DNA of 60,000 bases from Cryptomeria japonica (Eukaryota; Streptophyta; Pinopsida; Cupressales; Cupressaceae), in contig NC_081415.1 in the NCBI RefSeq assembly GCF_030272615.1, positions 510,701,873 to 510,761,872 of the forward strand, in the 5' to 3' direction. Every line of letters starts with the position of its first letter. Position 1 is the first letter of the stretch. The translations under genes and the position numbers were made by a program. The notes beneath the pieces are model-generated. The model worked only from the letters and a program-made list of their open reading frames with translations. It was not told the origin of the DNA and did not search any database. This document shows, one piece after another, positions 31,901 to 43,257 of this stretch.

Positions 31901-33271
31901 CCATAGGAAAGATCAATTCTTCTTCTTCTTTTTTGTTATTCCTAATACTATATCAGTCTTGCCATTGATTAAACTCTCTCCATGGTTGCATGTCAAACCT
32001 TTTTTATTTGTATGTCAAACTAGAATGAATACACCTTTAGTTTTATGTTGTTGATACATAGGTGGAGAAGAATCACCCAAAAGTTAACATAGCAAAATAT
32101 CTCATGAACTTTGAAGATACATCTATCAATTGTGTAACAATATTGGCTTTTGTCTTGACCTCTTTAGATTTATGATTAGATTATGGTTCCTTTGTTTTAC
32201 CATGTAAAAAGAATCAATAAGTTTCTAGAAGCCTTTGTAAACAGGGACTAGCATAATGCCTTGAGCAATTATTTTATCTTATTTTACATCACAAACAATA
32301 CATTCCTTCCCATAAAATTTAGCTAGAGTGATAGGATATTTTGTAATTTGGCTAATAGAGTAATTATTGTTCAAACCTGGAACATACCTAGCATTCTCTA
32401 TGAAAAGTATGATGCCTATTGAGTGCAGTTATACCATCATCTATCCCATTATTATAATTGATTTGATGCCAGCAAGCGAAACAAAATCCTTGTGTCTATC
32501 GTCAGTAGTAAACTTGGTATACTAGTCCTTTGACATGTGAAGTGTCTGGCTGCACTTGAATCAAAGAATCAATAACTACCTTTAGCATTGTCTAAAAAAG
32601 CCATCAATGCAAAATGCAAACTCCTCAAAATAGTCTTCCTTGGCATTATTTGCCATATTGGCTTCATATTGTTCTTAATATACCCTAATTTCTGGTAGTA
32701 GAAGAATTGCACATTTATTTGTGGTTGTGAAGTAGGAGAAGGATAATTGTGGTTTGTACCTTGAGAATATGCAATGAGTGCAATATTTAAACTCCTAGAA
32801 GAAATTTCACTCATTTGAATAGGCTTAGAGACTCCACAAAAGTCCAATAGGAGGGAAACATGCTATTGATGATTAAAGCAACCATTGCTTTCATCCACTA
32901 GTTTGTTGACTATAGCAAGCTAATCCCTAAAGTCTTTGATATTTAGAAGATGCTTTGATATAGAGTCACCCTCATGCAGTTTAGTGGAAAATAAGAAATT
33001 TTTTAAATATGGGTCCTAACTTTTTTTGAGGTGGGTTATTTGATTTTAGAGTATTCCATAATGTATGTGTAGATGTGCATATTGGACTTCGGGGATTAAA
33101 TCGTCAAACATAGATAATTTGAGCAATAATAAAGCTTCTTTATGTTTGCCAAAATCATCTAGGTTGTTGGCTTGCCTAGTATCAGTGCCTAACACATTCT
33201 ATCACACATTTGATACTCAAGGGTAATGAGCATTTTGCAACTCAATATATTTTAATTTTTCCTAGTCAATT
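31900..33271 (-). pseudogene. Ty1/Copia gag-protease remnant
   Basis: Minus-strand reading in Copia order: DDFGKHKEALLLLKLSMFDD (about 33165-33106), KLHEGDSISKHLLNIKDFRD (about 32985-32925), then after a deletion a zinc-knuckle trace (YYQKLGYIKNN) and a protease-like FFDSSAARHFT where the active site would be DSG/DTG followed by CSRH or similar. Further down, KECIVCDVK and KIIAQGIM resemble the region before integrase. Several stops and frameshifts. The changed DSS in place of DSG/A and the broken knuckle mean it is dead. It is part of the minus-strand element with LTR at 36413-36225; the Y3 LTR splits it at 33272. Confidence 0.75.
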
Positions 33272-34955
33272 TGTGATGACCCCCATGATATCACCTGATG
33301 CAAATTATTAAATAATGTTAATATCCTAAAGAGGAAATAAATCATTAAATATTGTTAATTAAATAAGGTTAATATAAATAAACGATTAAAATATTAATGT
33401 ATTTAATATATAAAATAATAAAGAAAAATATTATTAAATGTCAATGTATTTAATATAAAAAATAATAAAGGATATATATATAATTTATAATAATAAAGAA
33501 AGTATTATTTAATACTAAATATATTTACAATGTCAATATTTAATATATGTCAATGTAATAGTTAGTATATTTAAAACATCAAATATTCAAAATATAATAA
33601 AGCGCCCTCCCCCCCCCCCCCGCACGATGTAATATATTAACTAGACCCCCCCCCCCCCACCCCACAATTACCCCCGCACAAAGAGATGCAAAGGCTGCGA
33701 TTACCGTTGCACCCCTTCATGCGGAAGGGGACCCGTGGAGGGGTACATCCCTTCGCGAGGTATAAAGGGGAAAGCAGCAGCACACAGTAGAAGGGAAAAA
33801 CGCGGGGAAGAAGGAAGGACTGCTACGTGGTTGGAGAGAAGTTCTGGAAGCTACGGCAGCAGGTAAGTAAGGAGGGAATATGGTATTAGATATGTTAATA
33901 AATATGAATGATAAAACATGTTATTACGTATGTGAATGAATATAAATTAAATACTTAATACATATGTTGGTGAATATGGTAATGAACAAGTTTAATACAT
34001 ATGTTAGTGAACATAGTAATGAACAGTTTGGTATTATATATACTAATGAATATGAATGATGAACATGATATTACATATGTTTGAGGACTATAAACAATGA
34101 ATACCTTAATACGTATATTAATGAAAATAGTAATGAACGGTCTAATACATATGTTAAGGAATATAGTAATGAACAAGTTGAATACATATGTTAATGAAAG
34201 GTTCTTAGGTGTTAATGAATGTATGAACATAAGTAATAAATACATATCAATGAATAGTAGGAATATATGTTAAGAAATAAATGTGAATATTGGTTAATGA
34301 ACATTTTTTATGTTAGGGAATACATGTTAAATCAGGAATATGTAAATGTGGATTATGGAATGGAAAATAGTAATAAAATGCAAAAATGTATTATAAATGT
34401 GATTACATGTTGAAGGCTATAGGGAGGAAACTCCCTTAGTCTAAGGGAGAGATTATGATAATCCCTAAGGCAGTATATATACTGAATATCTATATGTATA
34501 TTTATGGCTTGGTTGACTAAGTTCATCCAAGAAGAGACGGATCTGGCCGGTCCCCTCTGAGGACTTGGATGATGAGATGCATCATCCAAGGCAAGGAATT
34601 GACATAGGGTCTTCCTTGGATGGCTTGGGTGTAAGAAATTACACCCAAGTCAGAAATCGAATTAACCTTTGATCTCCTGGATGGCTTGGGTGTAAGAACA
34701 AGAATCGAATTCACCTTCGATTTCCTCGATGGGTTGGAACCAAGATGGGTTCCAAGAAGACGAGCTTCACGGCCGCCTAAGGACATATGACATATCTCGG
34801 TATGGCATTCGTATCCTTTTTTATTAGATGAGAATTGTGATTATGTTAATTAAGTATTTTAAATTGCAAGTTGGATTAGTTATATATATATATTTGTTGT
34901 ATTCTAACAATCTTGTTTTGCAGGACAGTGATCTCTAACTAGCAGGCACACTACA
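33272..34955 (+). mobile_element. LTR Y3 (same family as Y1 and Y2), plus orientation
   Basis: Left end TGTGATGACCCCC; right end is the reverse complement of TGTAGTG, GCC and CTAGTTAGAGATC, matching the Y1 terminus. TATA box GGTATAAAGGGG near 33759-33770 follows a GC-rich block shared with Y1 (CCCCTTCATGCGGAAGGGG). GGCAGCAGGTAAGTAAGG at about 33860 looks like a splice donor in the leader. The hairpin row is at 34410-34770. The flanking bases (CAATT left, ATTTA right) do not give an exact duplication; CAATT recurs two bases inside the right end. It lies within the Copia remnant. Confidence 0.8.
33759..33880 (+). promoter_or_regulatory. Y-family LTR promoter and leader splice donor
   Basis: TATAAAGG with GC-rich inverted repeats just upstream, then an A/G-rich leader ending CAGCAGGTAAGTAAGG, which fits a plant 5' splice site. 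Y1 keeps the TATA (minus strand, about 10660-10672) and a recognisably related leader. If the donor is used, the hairpin row downstream would lie in an intron or an unspliced genomic RNA. Confidence 0.5.
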
Positions 34956-36208
34956 ATTTATTGTGCCTTCGACACTGCTACGTTTTGAATAATGGACAAT
35001 TACCTAGCAACCCTGGTAAAAATATAGCATCGACAGATAAAGAATCAACAATGAAATATATCAGTTTACCACCTCACTATTAATTATCATGATCGAATAA
35101 AGAATGCTTTCGATCTGCATGAATTAATATCATATTGATTTCATTATCGATCGAGTAATGATTGATCAACATTGCTTACATTGTATGTACGTTGAATACC
35201 TTTCTTATTGGCATATTAAACATATGTTAGTGGGTACTTAACTAATAGTAAGTGACCGTTCATAAAACGGTATTCATAATACTGTTTAAGTGCCATCAGC
35301 TCAAGACATGCCTCCACTTTGTGGAGACATGTCCACTCAAAACATGCCCCCCCGATACAAGTATATATGCAGACCCGATAAGGCAATATTGAGCAATTAA
35401 AATCGAACATTCTCAGCCTTGTTTGGACCTGCAAAACACAGTCTTCATTAGAATCATAAATCACATATATTCAGAAATATTAATTACAGTCTAGCAACTA
35501 TCAAATCTGAGAGGAGTACGATCTGCATTTACAAACCCCCAAAAACATTTTTTTCTCAAAACTCTAATCCTTTTTGCAAAATTGGTGCAGACATAAAAAT
35601 CTCTCGACTTTTCACTGACTTAGACAAACTTCAGATTTTTAGAAAATTTGTGTAAACTGCCGTCCAAAAATTAAATGCAGACTTTAAAATGAATTTTTAA
35701 ACAGAAATACTTGAAATACTATTAAAACATGTGATTGCCTACCTAAATGTGCTTAGAAAATTAAACCACATGCAATTGTAGCTACTACTAATGATGAATT
35801 CTCATGTTTTTTCCTACTCATGATTGAAAAAATCTATGGTTTTTGTTGCTCGTGATTTGAAAAAACTATAATTTTGTACAATTTTTTATTCCCTTGTGCA
35901 ACCTTCCGCACAAGTTTCTCTTGCTCTAAACAACACGAATATATACTCTCAAATTTTTTCTCACATGACATCTGTTTCTACTGCAATCTCTGATAACTTT
36001 CACAAATTTCTTTATACAATATCCTGGACACAACTGCAAATTATATTGTGTGAAATGATATTGTGCCCTCACAGTTTATTGTTCCTTGCAAATGCTGCGA
36101 TGACCTACCACTTGATTCAACTGTGCCTTACAACCTTCTCTCATCCCGACCTTCGAACTTCATGTGATTCATGTTGTACCTGATTTACTAGGCTATCCTC
36201 AACATGAT
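34956..36208 (-). other. Leader region of minus-strand Copia element
   Basis: Between the primer site at 36209-36223 and the Y3 insertion. I cannot recognise a gag start; frames at 35216-35464 (minus) and 35896-36183 (plus) have no family features. The first 200 bases after the primer site resemble a noncoding Copia leader. Confidence 0.4.
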
Positions 36209-36413
36209 CTGACTTTGATACCAATGCTAGTATGAGAAAAGAATGAATTGGGAGAAGAGGCTTGTCTTAGGAAGAGATGGAAGCCTTATATTATTGAAGA
36301 ACATCTAATAATAGATGATAGTTATGTAGGCCACAATGTTGGGAATTACAGAAAAAAGATGCCAAAAGAAGTTTAAGTGGAATTACACTATTACATTTTG
36401 AGGAGTTATAACA
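36209..36413 (-). mobile_element. Copia 5' LTR (189 bp) and primer binding site
   Basis: On the minus strand the LTR starts TGTTATAACTCC at 36413 and ends CATACTAGCA at 36225; one base later comes TGGTATCAAAGTCAG (36223-36209), a methionine-tRNA-type primer site. A TATA-like AATATAAGG lies inside. A short LTR and this primer site fit Ty1/Copia, and the Copia gag remnant lies downstream in the same orientation. The bases before the LTR are TAGTA on the minus strand; the far LTR was not found. Confidence 0.7.
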
Positions 36414-36539
36414 TACTATTCTAATATATGATTGATATCTTAATAGTAATCGCCAATGATGTGGAGAAATTGCTGCTTTTCCTACTTTTGGAGAAGTGCC
36501 ATAAAATTAAATTATACAAGGGCACAAAATAAGCAGTTG

Positions 36540-36929
36540 ATAGAGCACATAATACCATTTCATTTAATCAATGGTCAACTCTACACATTTGGGATTGATG
36601 AAGTTTTACATTGATATGTGTTGCAAGCTAAATGCAAAAGGTGCATTGAAGAATGTCGTGAAGTCAAGTTGGACGACATTACCATGGGAAAATAATAATG
36701 TAAAAAAAATCTTGCAACGATTCTAGTGGCCTACTTTACACAAGGTTGCACATGATTATGCTAGAAGCTGTGATATTTGCCAATGTAAAGACAAGCCTAA
36801 CAGAAGAGATGAGTTGCCACTCAATCTAGTAATGGCTTAACAATTATTTGAAAAATGGACCATTGATTTTCTTATACTGATTGATTTAGCATACAGCCTG
36901 CTACTTTAGTGCATAGTACTATATAATTG
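36540..36929 (+). pseudogene. Gypsy integrase, zinc-binding and core start (part 1)
   Basis: Plus-strand reading with frameshifts gives YFTQGCT then HDYARSCDICQCKDKPNRRD (the C-x2-C half of the zinc finger) and FEKWTIDFL, where the first catalytic aspartate would be in the IDF block. The core is then cut by an LTR at 36930. The second half (NHKS-type YHPQADG block) is found at 42660-43257 on the same strand. Several stops, so inactive. Confidence 0.75.
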
Positions 36930-38518
36930 TGTAATGTCCTCACTTTGAAATATAATTTAATAATAAATAATAATAAAATTAAAATACAAAAGAATAAAAA
37001 TAAAAATTAAATAAAAATATTAAAGAACATAATTAAAATTTGATTCAAGTTAATGAATGGTCAAAAGGCATGAAATAATAAGTTGAGACTCAGTCAAGAA
37101 CACTTCAAGGAGGCGAATTGGAGATTAGGACAATGTTACATCAAGAAGGAACAACATCGACATGGAGAACTTAGATTCAGCAACAGGAAATAATCAAGGC
37201 AAGATTCACACTACAAGGAAGTGGTGAGAGATCAAGGATTCCACAACATGAAGTCAAGAATGACACCAAGGAATGACAAAATTAAGATCATGAATAAGTG
37301 AAAATCGATCATCATCACTTTGAGAAAACTGAATAATGTTGAGTATCAAGAGATATTACTCAACACTCATTCATGATGATGAATCAAGTCTACAAGTGCA
37401 AGTTGAGGTGTCATCCTAGTCACTACTCACCCAACCAGAGGATTCCACATCGGCATGTCCGGAGGCACAAACTCCAATGTGCCTACCCCCACTATCTATT
37501 TGTCAAATATTCAAGAGAAGAGATGTGTCCAAATATTGTAATTATTTCATTGGCTAAGAAGAGTTTGTTTTAACAAACCCTAATTAGGGTTTTCATCTTG
37601 TAATTTTGGCCATTGATCTAAAATCAATCATGGCCATTCATTTGTAAAGGGAGCACTATAAAAGGCTTCTCTCTCTCATTTGTAAAGGTTAATAGTTAAT
37701 AGAGTTTAATAGCGAATAACAGATTAATAGTTAGTAGCTCAAGAATAGTAGATAGCAGCTAGAGTAGAGTAGGAGGAGAAGGCAGAAATTATTGCCAAAG
37801 TTGTAAATAAATTTCCTTTTCATTGAAGTTATGGTGGAATGTTTTGTTTCTTTACAAGTGCATGGTTTCTTGTTGGATTTTCATGTTAGATAATGAATAA
37901 TTTGATGAGTGAAAGAACTTTGTGCATGATCAATGGTGGAATTCATATGTCCATACCACTATTAATTTGTTGATTGTAAGTTTGCCTGGTGTGGTCAACT
38001 GGAATTCTTAATAAGCTTAACTTCAATTGCTATTCACACTTTGATATGCATTGCCTTGACGGTATCCCTGTTGTTTATAGTGATTTGAACATCATTTTAC
38101 TCTCCTTAGAAGATCGCACTAAGCTTTGTGGAGTTGTTGCTTTGCATGTCAAAGCAAGGCTTAGTGGAGTTTCACCAAAGGTTGTCCATTGTCTCTTGCA
38201 TTCTTAGGAGTAGCATAGTCTTCCTAAACCCATCTCTTTTTTTCTTTTTTATTTTTAATTCTCCAAGCAAATAGATAGAATCTAAGTTCCAATGACATCT
38301 AAGCATTCAACATTTAATTATCCAGCGTAAGTCCCCTTGGATTACCAGCAATCACATCAACCATTGAGCTTATCCACGAGTCAAGATCTGACAGTAGAAA
38401 CCTTGGAGTTGTCTCATTTGATCGCGAAGCATAGCATTTGAGAGACTTTGTTCAAGAGAGGATAAGATACCTTTGTATTTTATTTTGTGTTTGATTGTGC
38501 ATAAAAAACACATCAACA
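36930..38518 (+). mobile_element. LTR B, related to LTR A
   Basis: Starts TGTAATGTCCTCAC and ends AAAAAACACATCAACA. From about 37480 to the end it matches LTR A (13799-14886): telo-box palindrome at 37575-37592, TATAAAA at 37657-37663, the phrase CATTTGTAAAGGTTAATAG, CCATACCACTA and the shared end. The first about 550 bases are AT-rich and not seen in LTR A, which may be a deletion in A. The left flank interrupts the integrase core. Flanks AATTG and CCATC do not match, so a clean solo-LTR insertion is not shown. Confidence 0.7.
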
Positions 38519-39307
38519 CCATCCATCGTGGCAACTTGTTATGCTGACTTGTAACATTTTGACTTTGCTTGTTCAACAAACTGCCATGTTAGTGTTATTG
38601 TACCTTCCTTAATATATTTAAATTGAAGGTTCTTGACTTCGATTTTTCTAATTTACTTAGAAAGAGACTGCTGCTCTTTATCGGGCCTGTCTTGGTAGTC
38701 ATAGATTTATAAGTATGCTGCTTGCACAGACATCATAATTGGTGTCCCTTCAATATATTAATAGATATATTTTTCTTTGGTTTGACCAGATACCTTTGAT
38801 TTTTCTTGAATAATTTTTTTACTTCAATTGCTGCTCATATCCCATATTCTTCTTTCACCTTTTCAGACTCATTTGAAGTCAATCACTTCTGTCTGTCTGT
38901 TGCCATGCATACACTGGGACTGAAATCACTGTATATATATATTACTGGGACTCTCTGTCTGTTATTGTATGATCAGACTAGGACATAATACACATGTATG
39001 ATCAGACTGTAAAATATTTATTAGATTTAGGACGATATGTTCATCAACTATACTAATTCAGTAAGTATAGTGGTTCAATATGTTCATCAATCTCCATAAC
39101 ATAGTAATATGTTCATCAATCTCTGTTAACAAATTCCTTTGACATCGATGACAATTTTTCATCAATCTCATCTATGCACCTTTGACATCAATGACAACAT
39201 TTCCAACAGATGTTGTAACCATAATCTCTGCCTCTATCTCCATGCCATCCCCACTAACATCATGTGTGTCTTCTTGTGCTCTATGCTCCTCTGCCATGGC
39301 TATAGCC
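38519..39307. other. Unassigned stretch between LTR B and hAT1
   Basis: AT-rich. 39040-39185 has an imperfect direct repeat around ATATGTTCATCAATC and GACATCGATGACAA/GACATCAATGACAA. It probably includes the 3' noncoding end of hAT1, but I did not find its terminal inverted repeat. No gene. Confidence 0.35.
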
Positions 39308-42300
39308 TCACACTCTATCCGCCTGGTCAACTAAATTGAGGTCCTCATCACTAAAGATAGGATCTGAAACCTCAGTGATCCAATCAGATTGTGTATCAAC
39401 CTCCTCTAGTGTGATGGGTGTGGAGTCAATGCCCAAAATTTGTTTGTTGCAAAGACAAAGGTTGTAATGAACATAGACTAGATCATTCAACCTTTCCATG
39501 GACAGTCTATTGTGCTTCTTGGAGTGTATGTGCCCAAACATACTTGCACTCACAATCCGAAGCACTACATGGTTGGCTCAATTTTTGAATTGCAAACCTT
39601 TGAAGATTTGGTATCTTAGCACCAAAAAGTTCCCACCATCTATCTGAGATGAGAAAAAGAAAAAAGTAATCTCATTATCCAACTTTATGTTTCAACATTT
39701 AATAATAATATAAAAGAGGAAAAGTTTATTACATTTTTAAACTTAAATTATGTAGTTAATATATTTTTACTTGGCTGCAATGTCATCTGATTATCTTAGC
39801 ACATGTAACGAAAAAAGAGCTCTCCTTGTGCAAGTCTAAAGGTTTCGATCTCGTGGACTATTTATGTTGTAACACTAGGCAACATCTGCTCTATCACTAT
39901 GTAGAGCCCATTGAGAACCTCCCCATCCACCTTGAAATTAGGGTGGTATTGTAATGCCGGATTGAGGTAATAAGTGGCTGCATGTAGGGGCTTGTGAAGC
40001 TGGAGGTGCCATCGTCTATCAAATCTCCAAATGGGACGATATTTAGCCTCAACTCCTACATAGATGGGTCTAATGGCCTCCTTGCCACTATCAATGCCCT
40101 CATATATGCAGCCCATTGCAAGCATCTCCCCATCAATAACACGTAGGTGAGTTACCAAAGGCTCAATGAACTGCAATTATTGTGAAACATTAACTTAACA
40201 TAAGTAAGTGTAAACAAAAATAAACAAATAAAAGAAAAATATGAGTAAAAATTAAAACATAATATAGAATTAGGTTTTCATTTACCTTTACAATCTTAGC
40301 AACAAGTACCCAAAAGCCTGTCTCATCAAACGTGCAATTTGCCACATCAACCCCTACAATGGTCTTAGCATATGATGAAGAAGTCCACTCCTCACTAACA
40401 AACATGTGCCTCAAAGCTCCCGTTGACTGAAGCAAGGATTGTAATGTGATGAAATCTGTTGTAAATCGGGTAATGTATGGATGAGTGAACTCCTCCTACC
40501 CCATGAATTGCCTCATTAGGTTGAGAATCCATGTGTGATTGTATACGAATTTACAAATGTTTTAGGCTGACTCCACACTTTTTTTTTATTCATGGAATCT
40601 TGTTGGAAATCCTCCAATATGAGGTCAAGGCAATGGCCAACACATGGAGTTCAAAATAATGATGGGTGCCTCTCCATAATAATCTACTTGAAGCAACATA
40701 ATTTGCTGCATTATCCATCACCACTTGCATGACATTCTCCTCACCCACCTCAGCTAGGACTTCCTCTAAAGCTTCACAAAGGAATGTGGCATATTTGGCA
40801 TGTGTTGAAGCATCAATTGATTTGATGAATATGGTGCCACCTATAAAAGAAACAAAATCAATGATTTAATAAAGCATAAGTTAAAAATATTAATCACTAA
40901 ATAAATGCGTTGTAGGAAGTACAATCACTTGAGGAAGAAACAAGAAAATTCAAATATGTTCTATTTCTTCTATCAGTCCAACCATCAGTCATGATGGTGC
41001 AACCCTTCCTCCATATCAATTGTTGCTCCTTTATTGTGGCTTTTACATCAGTCACCTTTTGTGTCAAAATTGGGCCCTTTATGTCATCTTCACTAGGGGC
41101 TTTGAACCCTGCCCCACAAACAGTAATGGCATTAACCATATTTTGCCAATAAGGAGACCTAACACATGTCACAAATAAATTAATAAAATTTAAGTATTGT
41201 AAAATGGTGAGTTTAATTTTGAATTTGATATACTTCTAAATATAAAAATTCAAGAAACAAAGAATCAAAATATACATTTTAAAACAATCAAACAAAAAAG
41301 AATTCTGGCTGCATGGAATGGAATGGTGTAATATACCAAAAGTCTCCAATTGCATGTCTTGTTGCATCATGTATGTCCTTGTTCTAACTCATGCTCTCAA
41401 TCAACATTTGGGAACTTGGAGTTGTGTGTGGCAAAAGATATGAATCCATCCTAGATTCACAAACTCTAGGCTCAATGCTAACACTAGCATTGGCACTAGC
41501 ACCAACACCAACACCAACACCAACATTAGCACTACCAAGCCCAACACCTGAAGAAGAACAAAATGGATGCATGGAAGAAGACTCTCCGAGTCTCCACTAC
41601 CACCAATTCCTACCATCTCGTTTTGTAGCTCAAATGTTTCTAGTAGTACTTGCATCTCATGCATAACCTCAGGAGGCACTTGTGAGCATGGCATAACATC
41701 ATGGACTGGTATATGTGCAAGCTGGTATTTCGATCAATTAATGCCTCCTCCATGATAAACTATTTTGCAATAATAGCATTTTACCTCTCCTTTTTTTGGC
41801 TGAGGTAAAAATTTAAGCATGTTTCCAACATGAGTCCCTTCTAATTGGGGTTTTGGACATTGTGATAAAGATGACTTGAAATTTCAAGGCTGTTGCAATA
41901 ACATATAAATACAAAAAAATTAACATTTATGATTTATCATTATTAAACCAATACAAAAAATGTAGGATTTGCAACTATAAAATTATAATTTTTTACAAAA
42001 AATACCTAGGGTTTGTCTATAAAAAATCAATCACCTAGGGTTCTTTCTTTGATCTACTAAAATAAAATTGAAAAAATAAATGAAATGCAAAAAAACACAA
42101 AAAACCATCAAAATACAAACTCACCTCTTAAATCAACCTTGAAATCAGTTGAGAGCTCCTTCCGATCATTGGTAGACACATATTGATGCACCAAATGTAT
42201 CTACGAAGCTGCCAAATGCGATTAAACAATGAATTTTAGCTCTACCTCCTTGCTGGTTTCCCTACAATGCACTCTATATTTTTCTCACAACTCTCTTTTC

Positions 42301-42594
42301 TCCTTCTATTTTGGCTTCAAAATGAAATAATGTTGCTTTAAGGGTAGATGATCAACAATAAGTAAAAAAAAAAAGAGTTAAAACATTTAATTTTTTTTTG
42401 ATATTCCTATTGATTGTCGCGCGATAGAGTGGACATTAGAACACGCCCAGAGTCAGCGAGTCTAGGGAATCCACATACTTGATGAGTTTGAGAAAGACTT
42501 GGCCGAGCCCAAGTTCGCGTCCCCCAGCTCGGTGAGCTTGACTCACCTCTGACTTGCCTCAGACTCGTGAATCTGGACATGTCTCGTAACACTG
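39308..42594 (-). pseudogene. hAT1 transposase (BED finger, DUF659-like core, dimerisation domain)
   Basis: Minus strand. The terminus CAGTGTTACGAGACATG starts at 42594. About 41820-41700 encodes a BED zinc finger (VKCYYCKIVYHGGG, then H-x-H in LAHIP). A low-complexity GVGVGVG stretch follows near 41500. 41172-40897 has VRSPYWQNMVNAITVCGAGF and IMTDGWTDRRNRTYLNF, the conserved hAT aspartate block. 40860-40560 carries VVMDNAANYVASSRLL. 40435-39862 has VSEEW, YEGIDSGKEAI, RWHLQLHKPLHAATYYLNP. 39565-39308 holds ASMFGHIHSKKHNRLSMERL and VHYNL, the dimerisation region. Introns or insertions separate blocks; stops are few (for example in the BED region). The eight bases outside 42594 are ATCTAGAC; no matching copy found at the other end. 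It lies between the two halves of a Gypsy integrase. Confidence 0.85.
42420..42594 (-). repeat. hAT1 terminal and subterminal GACTC-rich region
   Basis: CAGTGTTACG terminus followed inward by many GACTCG, GAGTC and CTCG motifs in both orientations. Similar motif-rich stretches occur at 51970-52110 and 58360-58470. hAT transposases bind repeated short subterminal motifs, so these are candidate binding arrays. Confidence 0.6.
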
Positions 42595-42659
42595 ATCTAG
42601 ACCGCCAAGTTCAATGCCATAAATATATGTCAATCATAGCTGAACTCTAGCTCTCCAAG

Positions 42660-43257
42660 ATCTTTGGAGTTCTCCCAAGCACACCCAAAGGCTAATGGGA
42701 AAACCGAAAAACTGGCCAAACACTCACAGAAGAACATTGCGTAAAAAATGGGGACATCACATTGGTTGCCCATTGAGTATAATCAGTGACCGAGAAACAA
42801 ACTTAATTCACCAATTGTTCAAGTACTTACTGACTTTCATAATCCAACACCATAAGAGCAGACCATATCATCCTTAAGCAGATGGGACTGTTGAAACCTT
42901 AAACAAGATTTTGGTAAACCTCCTACTAAAGGTATGTGATGTTGTGAGAAAAGATTGGGTTGAAGGAATACTTGTGGTCCTTTGGGTGCATTACACAACG
43001 TCTAAGAGGCTAACTGGATACACTTCAATTCAGCTGACATTTGGAAAGGAGGCTGTGGTACTTATTAAAGTTTTGATGGCAAGCCTACACATTGTGCATA
43101 TTGCCCAATTAGACAATGAAATTTTCATAGAAGAACGTTTGAATGAATTAGGAGCATTCAAAGAAAAGCATCTGTGCTTTGGATCTAGTGCGTAGAAAAC
43201 TAGAGACAAAAAGTATTGCATGATCACCATATCAAGCAAAGAAGTTTGAAATCATTA
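42660..43257 (+). pseudogene. Gypsy integrase core and C-terminal part (part 2)
   Basis: Frames at 42695 and 42911 give LSIISDRETNLIHQLFKYL (second catalytic aspartate in SDR), SRPYHPQADGTVETLNKIL (third catalytic residue, E), VVRKDWVEGILVVLWVHYTT, LTFGKEAVVLI and, near the end, HDHHIKQ, typical of plant Gypsy integrases. One stop after the 42877 region and a final frameshift make it inactive. It breaks off at about 43257 against the C-terminal end of WMFYF copy 3. Confidence 0.85.

Noticed and set aside
33267-34960. Exact target duplication for LTR Y3
   Set aside because: Flanks CAATT and ATTTA differ; CAATT recurs only if the right end is moved two bases inside the family consensus end.
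36925-38523. LTR B as a solo LTR with duplication
   Set aside because: Flanks AATTG and CCATC do not match, so this is not shown.
41391-41694. Plus-strand frame with PTPTPT repeat and a minus-strand valine-leucine-rich frame
   Set aside because: Alternative frames of a (CCAACA)n tract that encodes GVGVGV in the hAT1 transposase frame.
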